This document shows positions 37,243 to 47,110 of a stretch of DNA of 64,000 nt, piece by piece (position 1 is the first letter of the stretch; each line of letters starts with the position of its first letter). The translations under genes and the position numbers were made by a program. The notes under the pieces are model-generated. The model was not told where the DNA came from, searched no databases, and saw only the letters and a list, made by a program, of their open reading frames with translations. Source of the DNA: Acinetobacter lwoffii (GTDB taxonomy: Bacteria > Pseudomonadota > Gammaproteobacteria > Pseudomonadales > Moraxellaceae); assembly GCF_015602705.1 (NCBI RefSeq), contig NZ_CP059081.1, positions 877,702 through 941,701 of the forward strand, given 5' to 3'.

Positions 37243-38646
37243 ATGTCAGAAAAATATAACAATTCATCGGCAGAGCACGGTGAATTAAAGCGGAGTTTGT
37301 CCAATCGGCACCTACAGTTAATTGCCATTGGGGGCGCCATCGGAACCGGCCTGTTTATGGGTTCGGGTAAAACCATCAGTCTCGCAGGTCCTTCGATTCT
37401 GGTGATCTATATGATCATCGGTTTTATGGTCTTTCTGGTGATGCGTGCATTGGGGGAATTGTTACTTTCCAATTTGCAATATAAATCATTTATTGATTTT
37501 GCCACGGATCTGATCGGGCCTTGGGCCGGATACTTTGTCGGTTGGACCTACTGGTTGTGCTGGATCACCATCGGGATCGCAGATCTGTCAGCCATTATTT
37601 ATTATCTGCAATTCTTCAATAATGGCTTGCCCTTTAGCCCTGAAGAAGGGGTGATGATCAGTGTTGCCGCGATTGTGTTTATCATGGGCTTGAATCTGGT
37701 CACGGTAAAACTGTTTGGTGAAATGGAATTCTGGTTTGCCCTGGTCAAAATTATCGCCATTGTGGTGCTGATTGCCGTTGGCCTGTGGATGGTGTTTACC
37801 GGCTTTACCAATGATGCCGGTACGGTCGCATCCTTTAGTCATATCTGGGAGCATGGCGGTTTGTTCCCGACGGGTGCCATGGGCTTCCTGGCCGGTTTCC
37901 AGATTGCAATCTTTGCCTTTGTCGGGGTAGAGCTGGTGGGTACTACCGCGGCTGAAACCAAAGATCCGGAAAAGAACCTGCCAAAAGCAGTGAACTCTAT
38001 TCCGATTCGTATCATTATTTTCTATGTATTGGCACTGCTAATTGTGATGTCAGTGACACCATGGAACCAGATTGATCCGAATGTATCACCGTTTGTAAAC
38101 CTGTTCAGTCAAGCTGGTATTGCAGCGGCTGCGATTATCATGAACCTGGTGGTATTGTCCTCAGTGATGTCATCGATGAACAGTGGCGTATTCTCGACCA
38201 GTCGTATGCTATTTGGCCTGTCGCGTGAAGAGCAGGCACCGGTTGCCTTTGGTCGCTTGAACCGTCGCGCAGTGCCTGCAAATGCGCTGTATTTCTCTGC
38301 GATATGTTTGTTGCTGGGTGCAGCACTTCAGTATTTTGTTCCGGATACCGTTCGGGCCTTTACCTTGGCAACGACTTTATCTACGATTCTGTTTATTTGT
38401 GTCTGGATCATCATTATCTGGAGCTATATCGTGTATTATAAAACACGTCCAGAACTGCATGCCAAATCGACCTTTAAGTTGCCAGGCGGTCTGGTAAGCT
38501 GTTGGATCGTGATTATTTTCTTCCTGAGCATGATCGTGGTCTTGGCGCTGGAAGACGACACCCGCCAGGCACTGATGGTCAGTCCGATCTGGTTTATCCT
38601 GCTAATCATTGGATATTTTGGTTTCTATAAACAGAAACGTAAATAA
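37243..38646 (+). CDS. cycA: D-serine/D-alanine/glycine permease, CycA-like
   Basis: A 467-residue APC-superfamily amino-acid permease with 12 helices. The first helices follow SNRHLQLIAIGGAIGTGLFMGSGKTISLAGPS. The AFVGVELVGTTAAETKDPEKNLPKA block and NSGVFSTSRMLFGLSREE resemble E. coli CycA along the whole length. Substrates of CycA are D-serine, D-alanine, glycine and D-cycloserine; substrate range here is inferred from similarity. It is divergent from the AGCS symporter gene. Confidence 0.85.
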   Translation: MSEKYNNSSAEHGELKRSLSNRHLQLIAIGGAIGTGLFMGSGKTISLAGPSILVIYMIIGFMVFLVMRALGELLLSNLQYKSFIDFATDLIGPWAGYFVGWTYWLCWITIGIADLSAIIYYLQFFNNGLPFSPEEGVMISVAAIVFIMGLNLVTVKLFGEMEFWFALVKIIAIVVLIAVGLWMVFTGFTNDAGTVASFSHIWEHGGLFPTGAMGFLAGFQIAIFAFVGVELVGTTAAETKDPEKNLPKAVNSIPIRIIIFYVLALLIVMSVTPWNQIDPNVSPFVNLFSQAGIAAAAIIMNLVVLSSVMSSMNSGVFSTSRMLFGLSREEQAPVAFGRLNRRAVPANALYFSAICLLLGAALQYFVPDTVRAFTLATTLSTILFICVWIIIIWSYIVYYKTRPELHAKSTFKLPGGLVSCWIVIIFFLSMIVVLALEDDTRQALMVSPIWFILLIIGYFGFYKQKRK

Positions 38647-38657
38647 ACCTTATCAAT

Positions 38658-38690
38658 AAAAACGTCAGCGATCTGCTGGCGTTTTTTTTT
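38658..38690 (+). terminator. Terminator of cycA
   Basis: AACGTCAGC/GCTGGCGTT stem with a short loop and nine T residues. Confidence 0.87.
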
Positions 38691-38778
38691 GTCTAAAGAT
38701 ACTCTCTAGCGTTTAACGCTTGGGTCATGCCGAATGATCGCGTTATACTTCATCGAAACTATTACATTAGGTGGTCAG

Positions 38779-39012
38779 ATGCGCCAAGTCATTTGCTACA
38801 TCAGTATCTTAGCGACAGGTCTTGTTCTTGCAGGTTGTGGACAGTCAGGTGCTTTGCACTTGCCAAATGATCCGAATTACGACAAGCGTGCCAAGTATCT
38901 GTTATACAAAAATACTGAAACTGAGCCTAAAGCGTCCGATGAAGAACGCGAGGCACCCGTGCAACAACAGTTTGCTGCACCTACCGATTCAGACGTTAAA
39001 ACCACACCATAA
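38779..39012 (+). CDS. lptM: LptM-like small lipoprotein (YifL family)
   Basis: A 77-residue lipoprotein with a signal helix and the lipobox LAGC; the GCGQSGALHLP sequence after it is typical of the LPS-translocon maturation chaperone LptM. Known LptM helps LptD disulphide formation in the outer membrane. I chose the ATG at 38779 because AGGTGG precedes it; an upstream in-frame ATG at 38734 would break the signal peptide. It is the first gene of the lptM-lysA-dapF cluster, 24 bases before lysA. Confidence 0.85.
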   Translation: MRQVICYISILATGLVLAGCGQSGALHLPNDPNYDKRAKYLLYKNTETEPKASDEEREAPVQQQFAAPTDSDVKTTP

Positions 39013-39036
39013 CGCTTTCACAGAAAGGATACCTTC

Positions 39037-40281
39037 ATGAGTTTCACCCGCATTAATGGGGTATTGCACGCTGAGCAATGTTCATTACAACAGCTCGCGG
39101 AGCAATTTGGCACACCACTCTATGTTTATTCTAAAGCCACTTTGGAAAAGCATTTTTTAGATATGGATCGTGCTTTTGATTTTATCGACCATCAAATCTG
39201 TTTTGCGGTAAAGTCCAACTCTAATCTTGCGGTATTGAATGTATTGGCCAAACAGGGTGCCGGTTTTGATATTGTGACCGGTGGTGAATTGGCGCGTGTG
39301 CTGAAAGCCGGTGGTGATGCATCGAAAATTGTATTTTCGGGTCTGGGTAAATCTGAAGCGGATATCAAAAAAGCGCTAGAAGTTGGGATTGCCTGCTTTA
39401 ACGTCGAATCTTATGCCGAGCTGGATCGTATACAGAAAGTTGCGACTGAATTAAATGTCAAAGCGCCGATTTCATTGCGTGTCAATCCGGATGTCGATGC
39501 CAAAACCCATCCTTATATTTCAACGGGCTTAAAAGAAAATAAATTCGGTATTCCATCGGATAGCGTGTTTGAAACTTATCAATATGCAGCGTCATTGCCA
39601 AATCTGGATGTGGTCGGGATTGATTGCCATATTGGTTCACAGTTGACTGAAACCCAGCCATTTGTCGATGCACTGGATCGTGTCATCGTGATGATCGACC
39701 AGTTAAAAGAGCTGGGCATTCACCTCAAACACATCGATATCGGTGGTGGTCTGGGTGTGACGTATAAAGATGAAACCCCGCCGTCGGTTGAAGAATATGC
39801 CAATGCGCTGCGTCCAGCTTTAGAAAAACTGGGCTTGAAAGTGTATATGGAACCGGGACGTAGTATTTCTGCCAATGCAGGTGTGCTGCTGACTAAAGTA
39901 GATCTGCTCAAGCCAACCAATCACCGTAATTTCGCGATCATTGATGCAGCGATGAATGACCTGATTCGCCCTGCGTTATATGAAGCATGGATGGATATTC
40001 AATCTGTTACACCTCGTACCGATGTCGAAATGAAAGAATGGGATGTGGTGGGCGCAATTTGTGAAACTGGTGATTTTCTGGGTAAAGAGCGTGAGCTTGC
40101 GATCAAGGAAAATGATGTGCTGGCTGTGCTGGGCGCAGGTGCATACGGTTTTGTGATGAGTTCAAATTATAACAGCCGTGGCCGTGCTGCTGAAGTAATG
40201 GTCGATGCTGATCAGGCGCATTTGATTCGTGAACGTGAAACGATTGAATCACTCTGGGAACGTGAGCGTTTATTGCCTTAA
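39037..40281 (+). CDS. lysA: Diaminopimelate decarboxylase
   Basis: A 414-residue PLP enzyme that converts meso-diaminopimelate to lysine. The PLP-binding lysine is Lys59 in CFAVKSNSN. GIDCHIGSQ, the glycine loop GGGLGVTY, MEPGRSISANAG and CETGDFLGKER are all in place, so the enzyme looks intact. AAAGGA precedes the ATG. dapF starts 12 bases after the stop, so both belong to one operon on the diaminopimelate pathway. Confidence 0.97.
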   Translation: MSFTRINGVLHAEQCSLQQLAEQFGTPLYVYSKATLEKHFLDMDRAFDFIDHQICFAVKSNSNLAVLNVLAKQGAGFDIVTGGELARVLKAGGDASKIVFSGLGKSEADIKKALEVGIACFNVESYAELDRIQKVATELNVKAPISLRVNPDVDAKTHPYISTGLKENKFGIPSDSVFETYQYAASLPNLDVVGIDCHIGSQLTETQPFVDALDRVIVMIDQLKELGIHLKHIDIGGGLGVTYKDETPPSVEEYANALRPALEKLGLKVYMEPGRSISANAGVLLTKVDLLKPTNHRNFAIIDAAMNDLIRPALYEAWMDIQSVTPRTDVEMKEWDVVGAICETGDFLGKERELAIKENDVLAVLGAGAYGFVMSSNYNSRGRAAEVMVDADQAHLIRERETIESLWERERLLP

Positions 40282-40293
40282 GGATAAATCAGG

Positions 40294-41139
40294 ATGTTAT
40301 TAGAATTTACCAAGATGCATGGTCTGGGCAATGACTTTATGGTGGTTGACCTGATCAGCCAGCGTGCTTATTTAGACACTTTGACCATTCAGCGTTTGGC
40401 CAATCGTAACTTCGGCATTGGTTTTGATCAACTCTTGGTGGTTGAGCCACCCGATGTCCCAAGTGCAGACTTTAAATATCGGATTTTTAATGCCGATGGT
40501 TCAGAAGTGGAACAATGTGGCAATGGCGTGCGCTGTTTTGCCAAATTTGTACATGATCGTCAGCTCACGACCAAAACCAAAATCAAGGTACAAACCAAAT
40601 CTGGTATTGTAGAGCCGGAATTGGGTGCGAATGGTTGGGTACGGGTCAATATGGGTTATCCAAAATTTTTGCCTCAGGAAATTCCATTTGTAGCTGATGC
40701 GCCGGAGAGCCTGTATGACATCGATCTTGCTGGCGGTGAAAATCTGACCATTGATGTGGTCAATATGGGGAATCCACATGCGGTGACAATCGTACCGGAT
40801 GTGATTGCTGCCGATGTCGCACGTATTGGTCCACAAGTTGAATCACATGCGCGCTTCCCGGCACGAGTCAATGCTGGCTTTATGCAGATTATTGATGAAA
40901 AACATGCACGTTTACGTGTGTACGAGCGTGGTGTAGGCGAGACCTTAGCTTGTGGTACAGGTGCCTGTGCTGCCGCAATTTCAGGTATGCGTCGTGGTCT
41001 GCTGTCGAGTAAAGTCGAAGTTGAACTGGCAGGCGGCAAGCTGCAAATTGAATGGAAAGAAGGTGATGTGGTCTGGATGACCGGACCAACGGCGACCGTA
41101 TATGAAGGACGTCTGGATTTACGTTATTTCCAGGGTTAA
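40294..41139 (+). CDS. dapF: Diaminopimelate epimerase
   Basis: A 281-residue PLP-independent racemase that interconverts LL- and meso-diaminopimelate. The two catalytic cysteines are Cys75 (EQCGNGVRC) and Cys220 ([10 protein letters not shown]). It lies in the lptM-lysA-dapF operon and is followed by a terminator. The next genes, a hydrolase and xerC, keep the dapF-xerC neighbourhood known from other gamma-proteobacteria. Confidence 0.97.
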   Translation: MLLEFTKMHGLGNDFMVVDLISQRAYLDTLTIQRLANRNFGIGFDQLLVVEPPDVPSADFKYRIFNADGSEVEQCGNGVRCFAKFVHDRQLTTKTKIKVQTKSGIVEPELGANGWVRVNMGYPKFLPQEIPFVADAPESLYDIDLAGGENLTIDVVNMGNPHAVTIVPDVIAADVARIGPQVESHARFPARVNAGFMQIIDEKHARLRVYERGVGETLACGTGACAAAISGMRRGLLSSKVEVELAGGKLQIEWKEGDVVWMTGPTATVYEGRLDLRYFQG

Positions 41140-41156
41140 GCTTGGTTCCGCTTGAG

Positions 41157-41189
41157 AAAAAAGCACTGTCTTCGATGGTGCTTTTTTTA
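41157..41189 (+). terminator. Terminator of dapF
   Basis: AAAAAAGCAC/GTGCTTTTTTT stem with an 11-base loop. Confidence 0.85.
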
Positions 41190-41224
41190 TGCTAGGATGG
41201 GAAAAACCGTAGAATTTGACCGAG

Positions 41225-41830
41225 ATGAATAAGCTTGTGTTCCTGCCGGGTGCTTCAGGAAGCCAGCACTTTTGGCAGCCATTAAGGGCAGCATTAACCG
41301 AATATCCAGATCAGCAAGTCATTGCCTATCCAAGCTTTGATGGCGTAGCACCAAATTTGGCCATTCAAAATCTGCATGATTTGCAAGAATTCGTGGAAAA
41401 GCAGATAGAGGATGATTCTATTCTGATTGCCCAGTCTATGGGTGGTATCTTGGCCGTTGGATTGGCACTTAAGCATCCACAGAAAGTCAAAGGACTGGTA
41501 TTGTTGGCGACATCTGGTGGGCTGAATTTAAAAACATTTCATTGTGCAGACTGGCGTAGAGATTATAGTGAACATTTTGAAACAGCACCGGACTGGTTTG
41601 TACAAGACCAAACTGAATTTAGCCGCGTTCAGCTTGTAAGTCTTGACGTTCCGATCTTGCTGATCTGGGGCGATCATGATCCTTTAAGCACTGTTCAGCT
41701 TGGACAATACTTGGCAGGAATTTTTAAAAATGCAAAACTGCATATTATCCAAGGTGGAGATCATTTCTTTGCCAGCACTCATGCAGATCAGGTTGCAATG
41801 CTGATTCAAGATTATCTGGAGCAATTCTAA
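41225..41830 (+). CDS. Alpha/beta hydrolase
   Basis: A 201-residue alpha/beta-hydrolase. The predicted triad is Ser71 in AQSMGG (a nucleophile elbow of the S-x-G-G style), Asp150 or Asp152 in WGDHDPLS, and His180 in GGDHFF. It lacks a large cap domain, so it is a small esterase-like form. The substrate is unknown. The start ATG at 41225 is preferred to a TTG three codons upstream. The stop is directly followed by the xerC start, so the two are translated from one mRNA. Confidence 0.85.
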   Translation: MNKLVFLPGASGSQHFWQPLRAALTEYPDQQVIAYPSFDGVAPNLAIQNLHDLQEFVEKQIEDDSILIAQSMGGILAVGLALKHPQKVKGLVLLATSGGLNLKTFHCADWRRDYSEHFETAPDWFVQDQTEFSRVQLVSLDVPILLIWGDHDPLSTVQLGQYLAGIFKNAKLHIIQGGDHFFASTHADQVAMLIQDYLEQF

Positions 41831-42766
41831 ATGGAGCAAGCAGTGATTGTCTCACCTCAACTCTTGCTCAACATGTGGCTGAAAGAACGTGAAATTCAAA
41901 ACCAGTCCAAACATACCTTGCAAGCTTATGAGCGTGATGTCTCGGATTTTTTAGAGTTTTGCCAGCGTGAGCAGCTCAATTTAAACGATGTAGAAGCCAC
42001 CGATTTACGCCAGTTTCTGGCTCAAAAAGTTGAACAGCATCAGTTAAGTCCCAGCAGTCTTCAGCGCATGCTTTCGTCTATCCGCCAGTTTATGAAATGG
42101 GCCGAGCAGGCCCAGCATCTCGCTTTCAACCCGGCTGATGATTTTCAGTTAAAACGTCAATCGCGTCCTTTGCCCGGCATGGTGGATATTGAAACCATCA
42201 ACCAGATTATAGATCAGCCTGCGCCTGAAAATGAAATACAGCAGCAAATGTGGCTCCGGGACAAAGCGATTTTGGAATTGCTTTATTCGAGTGGGCTGCG
42301 TCTGGCAGAACTGCAAAGCCTGCGAATTAAAGATATTGATTTCAACCGGCAGTTATTACGCATTACTGGTAAAGGCAATAAAACCCGGATAGTGCCTTTC
42401 GGTTCCAAGGCCAAAGACAGCGTGATGGCCTGGTTGCAAATCTATCCTTTATGGAATGGTGATTTTGTGCCGGAGGCGAATGTATTTATTACCCAGAAAG
42501 GCAATCCGCTTGGTGCACGGCAAATTGAAAATCGGGTCAAGTTTCAGGCGCAGCGCGCAGGCGTGAATGTAGATTTACATCCACATTTATTAAGACATTG
42601 TTTTGCGAGTCATATGTTGTCGAATAGCCGGGACTTACGCGCGGTGCAGGAAATGCTGGGACACAGTAATTTAACCACCACGCAAATTTATACTCATGTC
42701 GATTTTGATCATCTAGCCCAGATTTATGATCAGGCCCATCCGCGTGCGCAGCATAAAGAAGATTGA
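41831..42766 (+). CDS. xerC: Tyrosine recombinase XerC
   Basis: A 311-residue site-specific recombinase that resolves chromosome dimers at dif together with XerD. The N-terminal SAM-like DNA-binding domain covers about 8-105. The catalytic set is complete: Arg157, Lys181, His252, Arg255, His278 and Tyr287. No phage genes or attachment sites are near, and the dapF-side context marks it as the housekeeping XerC. The start touches the preceding stop. Confidence 0.95.
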   Translation: MEQAVIVSPQLLLNMWLKEREIQNQSKHTLQAYERDVSDFLEFCQREQLNLNDVEATDLRQFLAQKVEQHQLSPSSLQRMLSSIRQFMKWAEQAQHLAFNPADDFQLKRQSRPLPGMVDIETINQIIDQPAPENEIQQQMWLRDKAILELLYSSGLRLAELQSLRIKDIDFNRQLLRITGKGNKTRIVPFGSKAKDSVMAWLQIYPLWNGDFVPEANVFITQKGNPLGARQIENRVKFQAQRAGVNVDLHPHLLRHCFASHMLSNSRDLRAVQEMLGHSNLTTTQIYTHVDFDHLAQIYDQAHPRAQHKED

Positions 42767-42996
42767 TCATGTGACAAGTGTTAAAGAATAAAAATCATGA
42801 AAATCGTATTTTTGGCACAAAACTTTCATATATAAACCTTAAAATGGAATTGAACTGAACACTGGCGTTCGGGTAAGCATTTCACTATTGTCTTATTCGT
42901 TAAATGCGCCATTTCAGGTATAACAATAAATAGTATTTAATATTTAAAATGAATATTGCTGAGTAACATCTCAGTATTTGACCGATGGGAGGTGAC

Positions 42997-43380
42997 ATGG
43001 ACACACTGGTAATTGCAGATATAGAGCAAAAATATGCACAGTTAAGTGAAGCTCAAAAAGAAATGTTTGCAGGTTATGGTTTGCGACAAATCAAGCATTT
43101 TGTGGACATTAGCTTACCCAATCTTGAAGCGACCTTACCTGAAGGCGCCATCATTCAAGGGATTAATGCCGATGGAAAAGTTCAGGCCTTTAATGCGGCG
43201 ACTAGGCAATACTATTTATGGATTTCTGATTTGCAATGGCAATTGTCGAATCGTGCGACCCAGGCAGTGGATTTAAAAGAAGATGCGATTGCGATTTGGC
43301 AAATTTTTGAATTGGCAGACTATGAGCTGGTAGATTTAAGCCATGTACATCGTGATTTTTTAGCACAAGAAGCTGAGTAA
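42997..43380 (+). CDS. Hypothetical protein, 127 aa
   Basis: I do not recognise the family. It is a small acidic soluble protein without signal or membrane segment; short motifs are GLRQIKHFVDISLPNLEATLPEG and QFLIWISDLQWQ-like residues in RQYYLWISDLQWQL. I chose the ATG at 42997 because GGGAGGTGAC sits directly before it, a very strong Shine-Dalgarno; an in-frame ATG at 42985 would add four residues. A long hairpin lies 60 bases after the stop. Codon use is like the core genes. Confidence 0.7.
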   Translation: MDTLVIADIEQKYAQLSEAQKEMFAGYGLRQIKHFVDISLPNLEATLPEGAIIQGINADGKVQAFNAATRQYYLWISDLQWQLSNRATQAVDLKEDAIAIWQIFELADYELVDLSHVHRDFLAQEAE

Positions 43381-43443
43381 ATTCTGAAGTATTCACACAG
43401 CATAAAAATAAGATTCAGTCCTGTGGTTTGGCTTTGTTCAAGA

Positions 43444-43476
43444 GGAAAAGGTTGGCTTCTATAGGCAACCTTTTCC
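43444..43476. terminator. Strong hairpin between the 127-aa gene and the Lrp gene
   Basis: GGAAAAGGTTG and CAACCTTTTCC pair over 11 bp around a 10- to 12-base loop. There is no long T-tract on either side, so it could be a terminator for one of two convergent genes or a structured RNA end. Confidence 0.55.
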
Positions 43477-43589
43477 TTATGGTAGAGCTTGCCATCTATA
43501 CGCTTATAGCACAGGTTATGGTTTAAGCAAGCTACGATTATGCAAATCTTAGATTAAGAACATAGCGTCGTTGTCTAAAATCAGTTTGC

Positions 43590-44084
43590 CTATAAATCTT
43601 CTAAAGGCAGCTGGAAACTCTGTTTAATAATCTGGCTGGGTAAATCCGTTTTGACACTGGTAATGCCATTTTTTTTGGTCAAATGGGTCGACTGGAATTT
43701 CCGGTAACTTTCCAGATCAGGCACCACGACTTTCAGCATCGCATCACTTTCCCCCAAAATAATGTAGCACTCCATCACTTGCGGCAATTCTTTCATCGCC
43801 TCAATAAAGGTATCAATGGTTTCAGCATCCTGACCGACCAGCCAGATGCGCGAAAATAAAATCAGCTGAAAACCAATTTTTTGTTGGTCGACAATAGTCG
43901 TGTAATTCTGAATGACGCCTGCATCTTCCAGTAATTTTACCCGGCGTAAACAGGACGAAGGTGAAAGTCCGATTTCACGTGCCAGATCATTATTCTGAAT
44001 ACGGCCATTGGCTTGTAAATGTCGAATGATATTTTTATCAATTCGATCAAGTTTTACCCGCACAGACTTGGTGGATATTTTCAT
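43590..44084 (-). CDS. Lrp/AsnC family regulator
   Basis: A 164-residue regulator. The N-terminal helix-turn-helix (about 14-60) contains LDRIDKNIIRHLQANGRIQNNDLAREIGLSPSSCLRRVKLLE, and the RAM ligand-binding domain follows. Lrp-type proteins beside a divergent LysE exporter commonly control that exporter in response to amino acids. That makes it the probable regulator of the next gene; the amino acid is not known. Confidence 0.9.
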   Translation of the reverse strand: MKISTKSVRVKLDRIDKNIIRHLQANGRIQNNDLAREIGLSPSSCLRRVKLLEDAGVIQNYTTIVDQQKIGFQLILFSRIWLVGQDAETIDTFIEAMKELPQVMECYIILGESDAMLKVVVPDLESYRKFQSTHLTKKNGITSVKTDLPSQIIKQSFQLPLEDL

Positions 44085-44196
44085 AAATTAGAATAATATT
44101 CGAAAAATAATACTTATTATAAAATAAATTGAAAGCCAATTTTGTAAAAAATCGCAGATACTTATTTCACTTTCTGGAGTTTGAAAGGAAAAGGAA

Positions 44197-44802
44197 ATGT
44201 CTGTATTTGTACTCTTTGCACTGACCGTGCTTCCCCTGATTTTTACGCCTGGACCCGATATGTTATTTATCCTGTCTCAAGTGATGGGTAAAGATGCAAA
44301 AGCAGGCATGATGGCAACCTTAGGGGTGTGTTGCGGTTATCTGGTGCATTCGATCCTTGTGGCACTCGGGATTGCGGCTATTATTGTCTCTTTTCCGGTG
44401 CTGTTTGAAACGATTCGCTGGCTCGGGATTGCTTATCTGCTGTATCTGGCCTTTGGTTTGCTCAAATCGGTATTCAGTAAAAACGCGCTGAACATTGAGA
44501 AAAAGACCTCAGCCAATCCGATTAAAAAAGGTTTTTTTACCGCACTGTTAAATCCGAAAGGCATGTTGATTTATTTTGCGATTTTGCCGCAGTTTATTGA
44601 TAAATCGGCCAATACTGTCAGTCAAGGTTTGATTCTGTCCTTTATTTTTATCAGTCTGATTTTTGTGGTGTATTGTGGCTTAAGTATTTTATTCAGCAAA
44701 ATCAGCCAGAAAACCCAAATGGATGAACGTAAACAAAAATGGGTGGATGGAACTTCTGGTGGTTTACTGGCACTTGCCGCAAGCTGGTTAATCATTAATT
44801 AA
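44197..44802 (+). CDS. LysE/RhtB family amino-acid exporter
   Basis: A 201-residue inner-membrane exporter with five or six helices. The family signature TPGPDMLFILSQVMGKDAKAGMMATLGVCCGYLVHS is at the N-terminus and the conserved LNPKGMLIYFAILPQFID block is in the middle. AAGGAAAAGGAA precedes the ATG. The divergent Lrp gene 112 bases away is the likely regulator. The exported amino acid cannot be told from sequence. Confidence 0.9.
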   Translation: MSVFVLFALTVLPLIFTPGPDMLFILSQVMGKDAKAGMMATLGVCCGYLVHSILVALGIAAIIVSFPVLFETIRWLGIAYLLYLAFGLLKSVFSKNALNIEKKTSANPIKKGFFTALLNPKGMLIYFAILPQFIDKSANTVSQGLILSFIFISLIFVVYCGLSILFSKISQKTQMDERKQKWVDGTSGGLLALAASWLIIN

Positions 44803-44811
44803 TCTGGCTGC

Positions 44812-44845
44812 AAAAAAGCATACTCTTCGCAGTATGCTTTTTTTT
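44812..44845 (+). terminator. Terminator of the LysE-type gene
   Basis: AAAAAAGCATACT/AGTATGCTTTTTTT stem around a CTTCGC loop. Confidence 0.9.
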
Positions 44846-45326
44846 ATAATTGCGAAGATTTGAAATTAAATATTCACTTTGTCGGCGTAGAATTCAATGC
44901 GCTGGTTTATTATTTGGTCAATTTGTCTTTATATTAGGTTTAATTCGCTCTCAAAAAGAGTTCTGTCCAAAATGACAAAAGCTGACATACGTATATTCCG
45001 GCTGTTTTGCTTCAAGCTGCTTTAAATCAGTTTAAATTAAATGTCATCAATCAAAACTTCTGATGTGATTAATCAGATAAAAAAATAATATAAATCAATG
45101 GTTAAATTTTAAGTAAATATTGATACATTTCATTGTAATAAAACGATAACAATTAATTGTGAACGCATCGTTCAGGGAAAATTACGCATTTTTACAGCTC
45201 TTTGTTGAATTGTGACTTGACCGAAATGCCGTACACATTGCAAGATAGGGCACCTAAAAAAATTTAAGTGAAGAGTTACACTAACTTTTCTCAACATTTA
45301 CATTTGCTAAAACAGCCGAGGATTAC
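44846..45326. other. Long leader/intergenic region upstream of etfB
   Basis: About 480 bases with no credible ORF on either strand. It is very AT-rich around 45050-45160. TTGACC at 45216 followed after 18 bases by CAAGAT is a weak promoter candidate. The GAGGATTAC ribosome-binding site of etfB ends the region. No known riboswitch was recognised. Confidence 0.5.
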
Positions 45327-46079
45327 ATGAAGGCTCTTGTTGCTGTAAAACGTGTGGTTGATGCCAACGTTAAAGTTCGTGTTAAACCGGACAACAGTGG
45401 TGTTGACTTAACTAACGTTAAAATGTCAATTAATCCATTCTGTGAAATCGCAGTGGAAGAAGCGGTTCGTTTAAAAGAAAAAGGAACTGTTTCAGAAATC
45501 ATTGTTGTTTCTATTGGTCCTAAAGAAGCCCAAGAACAGATCCGTTCTGCAATGGCGCTTGGTGCTGACCGCGGTATTCTGGTTGAAGCTGATGACAGCC
45601 AACTGGGTGCGCTGGAAATCGCTAAAATTCTGAAAGGCGTTGTTGACGCTGAACAACCACAATTGATCCTTCTGGGTAAGCAAGCAATTGATGATGACTC
45701 GAATCAGGTTGGTCAGATGCTTGGTGCTCTAATGGGTGCAGGTCAAGGTACATTCGCTTCTGAAGTGAAAGTAGATGGCGACAAAGTACAAGTAACACGT
45801 GAAGTAGACGGCGGTTTACAAACTGTTGAGTTGACACTTCCAGCAATCATTACTACTGACTTGCGTTTGAACGAGCCACGTTATGCGGCACTTCCAAACA
45901 TCATGAAAGCGCGTAAAAAACCGCTGGATACCAAGTCACCTGCAGATTTCGGTGTAAACCCTGCAACTAAACTGAAGACAGTGAAAGTTGAATCACCTGC
46001 AGAGCGTAAAGCTGGCGTACAAGTGAAGTCTGTAGACGAGCTTGTAGAAAAATTGAAAAACGAAGCGAAAGTGATCTAA
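45327..46079 (+). CDS. etfB: Electron transfer flavoprotein beta subunit
   Basis: A 250-residue subunit that carries AMP and passes electrons from acyl-CoA dehydrogenases to ETF:ubiquinone oxidoreductase. The sequence [21 protein letters not shown] and the [23 protein letters not shown] and [24 protein letters not shown] blocks are typical. It is followed by etfA after 18 bases in the same operon. Confidence 0.96.
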   Translation: MKALVAVKRVVDANVKVRVKPDNSGVDLTNVKMSINPFCEIAVEEAVRLKEKGTVSEIIVVSIGPKEAQEQIRSAMALGADRGILVEADDSQLGALEIAKILKGVVDAEQPQLILLGKQAIDDDSNQVGQMLGALMGAGQGTFASEVKVDGDKVQVTREVDGGLQTVELTLPAIITTDLRLNEPRYAALPNIMKARKKPLDTKSPADFGVNPATKLKTVKVESPAERKAGVQVKSVDELVEKLKNEAKVI

Positions 46080-46097
46080 TACAGAAGGATAAAAATC

Positions 46098-47030
46098 ATG
46101 AGTATTTTAGTTATCGCTGAGCACGACAACAAAGCATTAAACGCTGCTACTTTAAACGTTGTTGCTGCGGCGCAAAAAATCGGTGGTGATATCACTGTAT
46201 TGGTTGCTGGTTCTGGCGCTCAGGCAGTTGCTGACCAGGCGGCTAAAGTTGCGGGCGTAAGCAAAGTATTACTTGCTGATGACGCTGCCTATGCAAACCA
46301 ATTGGCTGAAAACGTGGCTAAACTTGTTGCTGAATTAGGTAAAGGCTATACACATATCCTTGCTGCTTCTACAACAACTGGTAAAAACATTTTACCACGT
46401 GCAGCTGCGCTTCTTGACGTAAGCATGATTACTGACATCATCGCGGTAGATGGTCCTAAGACTTTCAAACGTCCGATCTATGCAGGTAATGCAATTGCGA
46501 CTGTAGAATCAGGCGAAAACATCGTATTGGCGACTGTTCGTGGTACGGCATTTGATGCTGTAGCTGCTGAGGGCGGTTCTGCTGCTGTTGAAGCTGCTGC
46601 GTCTACGGGTGATGCGGGTATTTCTAAGTTTATCAATGAAGAAATCGTAAAATCTGAACGTCCTGAACTGACAGCTGCGCGTATTGTGGTTTCTGGTGGT
46701 CGTGGTGTTGGTTCTGGTGAGAACTATCACAAAATCCTTGATCCATTGGCTGACAAGCTTGGTGCTGCTCAAGGTGCATCACGTGCTGCGGTAGATGCCG
46801 GCTTCGTACCAAACGATATGCAAGTTGGTCAAACGGGTAAAATCGTTGCACCTGATCTGTATATCGCTGTAGGTATCTCTGGTGCGATTCAGCATTTGGC
46901 AGGTATGAAAGAATCTAAAGTGATCGTTGCGATCAACAAAGACGAAGAAGCGCCAATCAATGCAGTCGCTGACTACTGGTTAGTCGGTGACCTGAACACT
47001 GTTATTCCTGAATTGGTTTCTAAAATCTAA
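46098..47030 (+). CDS. etfA: Electron transfer flavoprotein alpha subunit
   Basis: A 310-residue FAD-binding partner of EtfB. The C-terminal FAD domain shows VSGGRGVGSGENY, KLGAAQGASRAAVDAGFVPNDMQVGQTGK and SGAIQHLAGMKESK. The N-terminal domain is the nucleotide-binding-like fold (MSILVIAEHDNKALNAATLN). The operon is closed by a complex terminator. Confidence 0.96.
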   Translation: MSILVIAEHDNKALNAATLNVVAAAQKIGGDITVLVAGSGAQAVADQAAKVAGVSKVLLADDAAYANQLAENVAKLVAELGKGYTHILAASTTTGKNILPRAAALLDVSMITDIIAVDGPKTFKRPIYAGNAIATVESGENIVLATVRGTAFDAVAAEGGSAAVEAAASTGDAGISKFINEEIVKSERPELTAARIVVSGGRGVGSGENYHKILDPLADKLGAAQGASRAAVDAGFVPNDMQVGQTGKIVAPDLYIAVGISGAIQHLAGMKESKVIVAINKDEEAPINAVADYWLVGDLNTVIPELVSKI

Positions 47031-47047
47031 TTCCTGAACACAGTTTA

Positions 47048-47110
47048 AAAGACGCTCTTGCGCAGGCAGTGAAAGCAATGCTTTACTGTTTTGTCCAAGG
47101 GCGTTTTTTT
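47048..47110 (+). terminator. Structured terminator of etfBA
   Basis: The outer arms GACGCTCTTG and CAAGGGCGTTTTTTT enclose an inner hairpin CAGTGAAAGC/GCTTTACTG. The T-tract closes it. Confidence 0.75.

Noticed and set aside
41831..42766. Tyrosine recombinase as a sign of a phage or island integrase
   Set aside because: Sequence and dapF-side context match housekeeping XerC, and no attachment site, tRNA or phage gene is adjacent.
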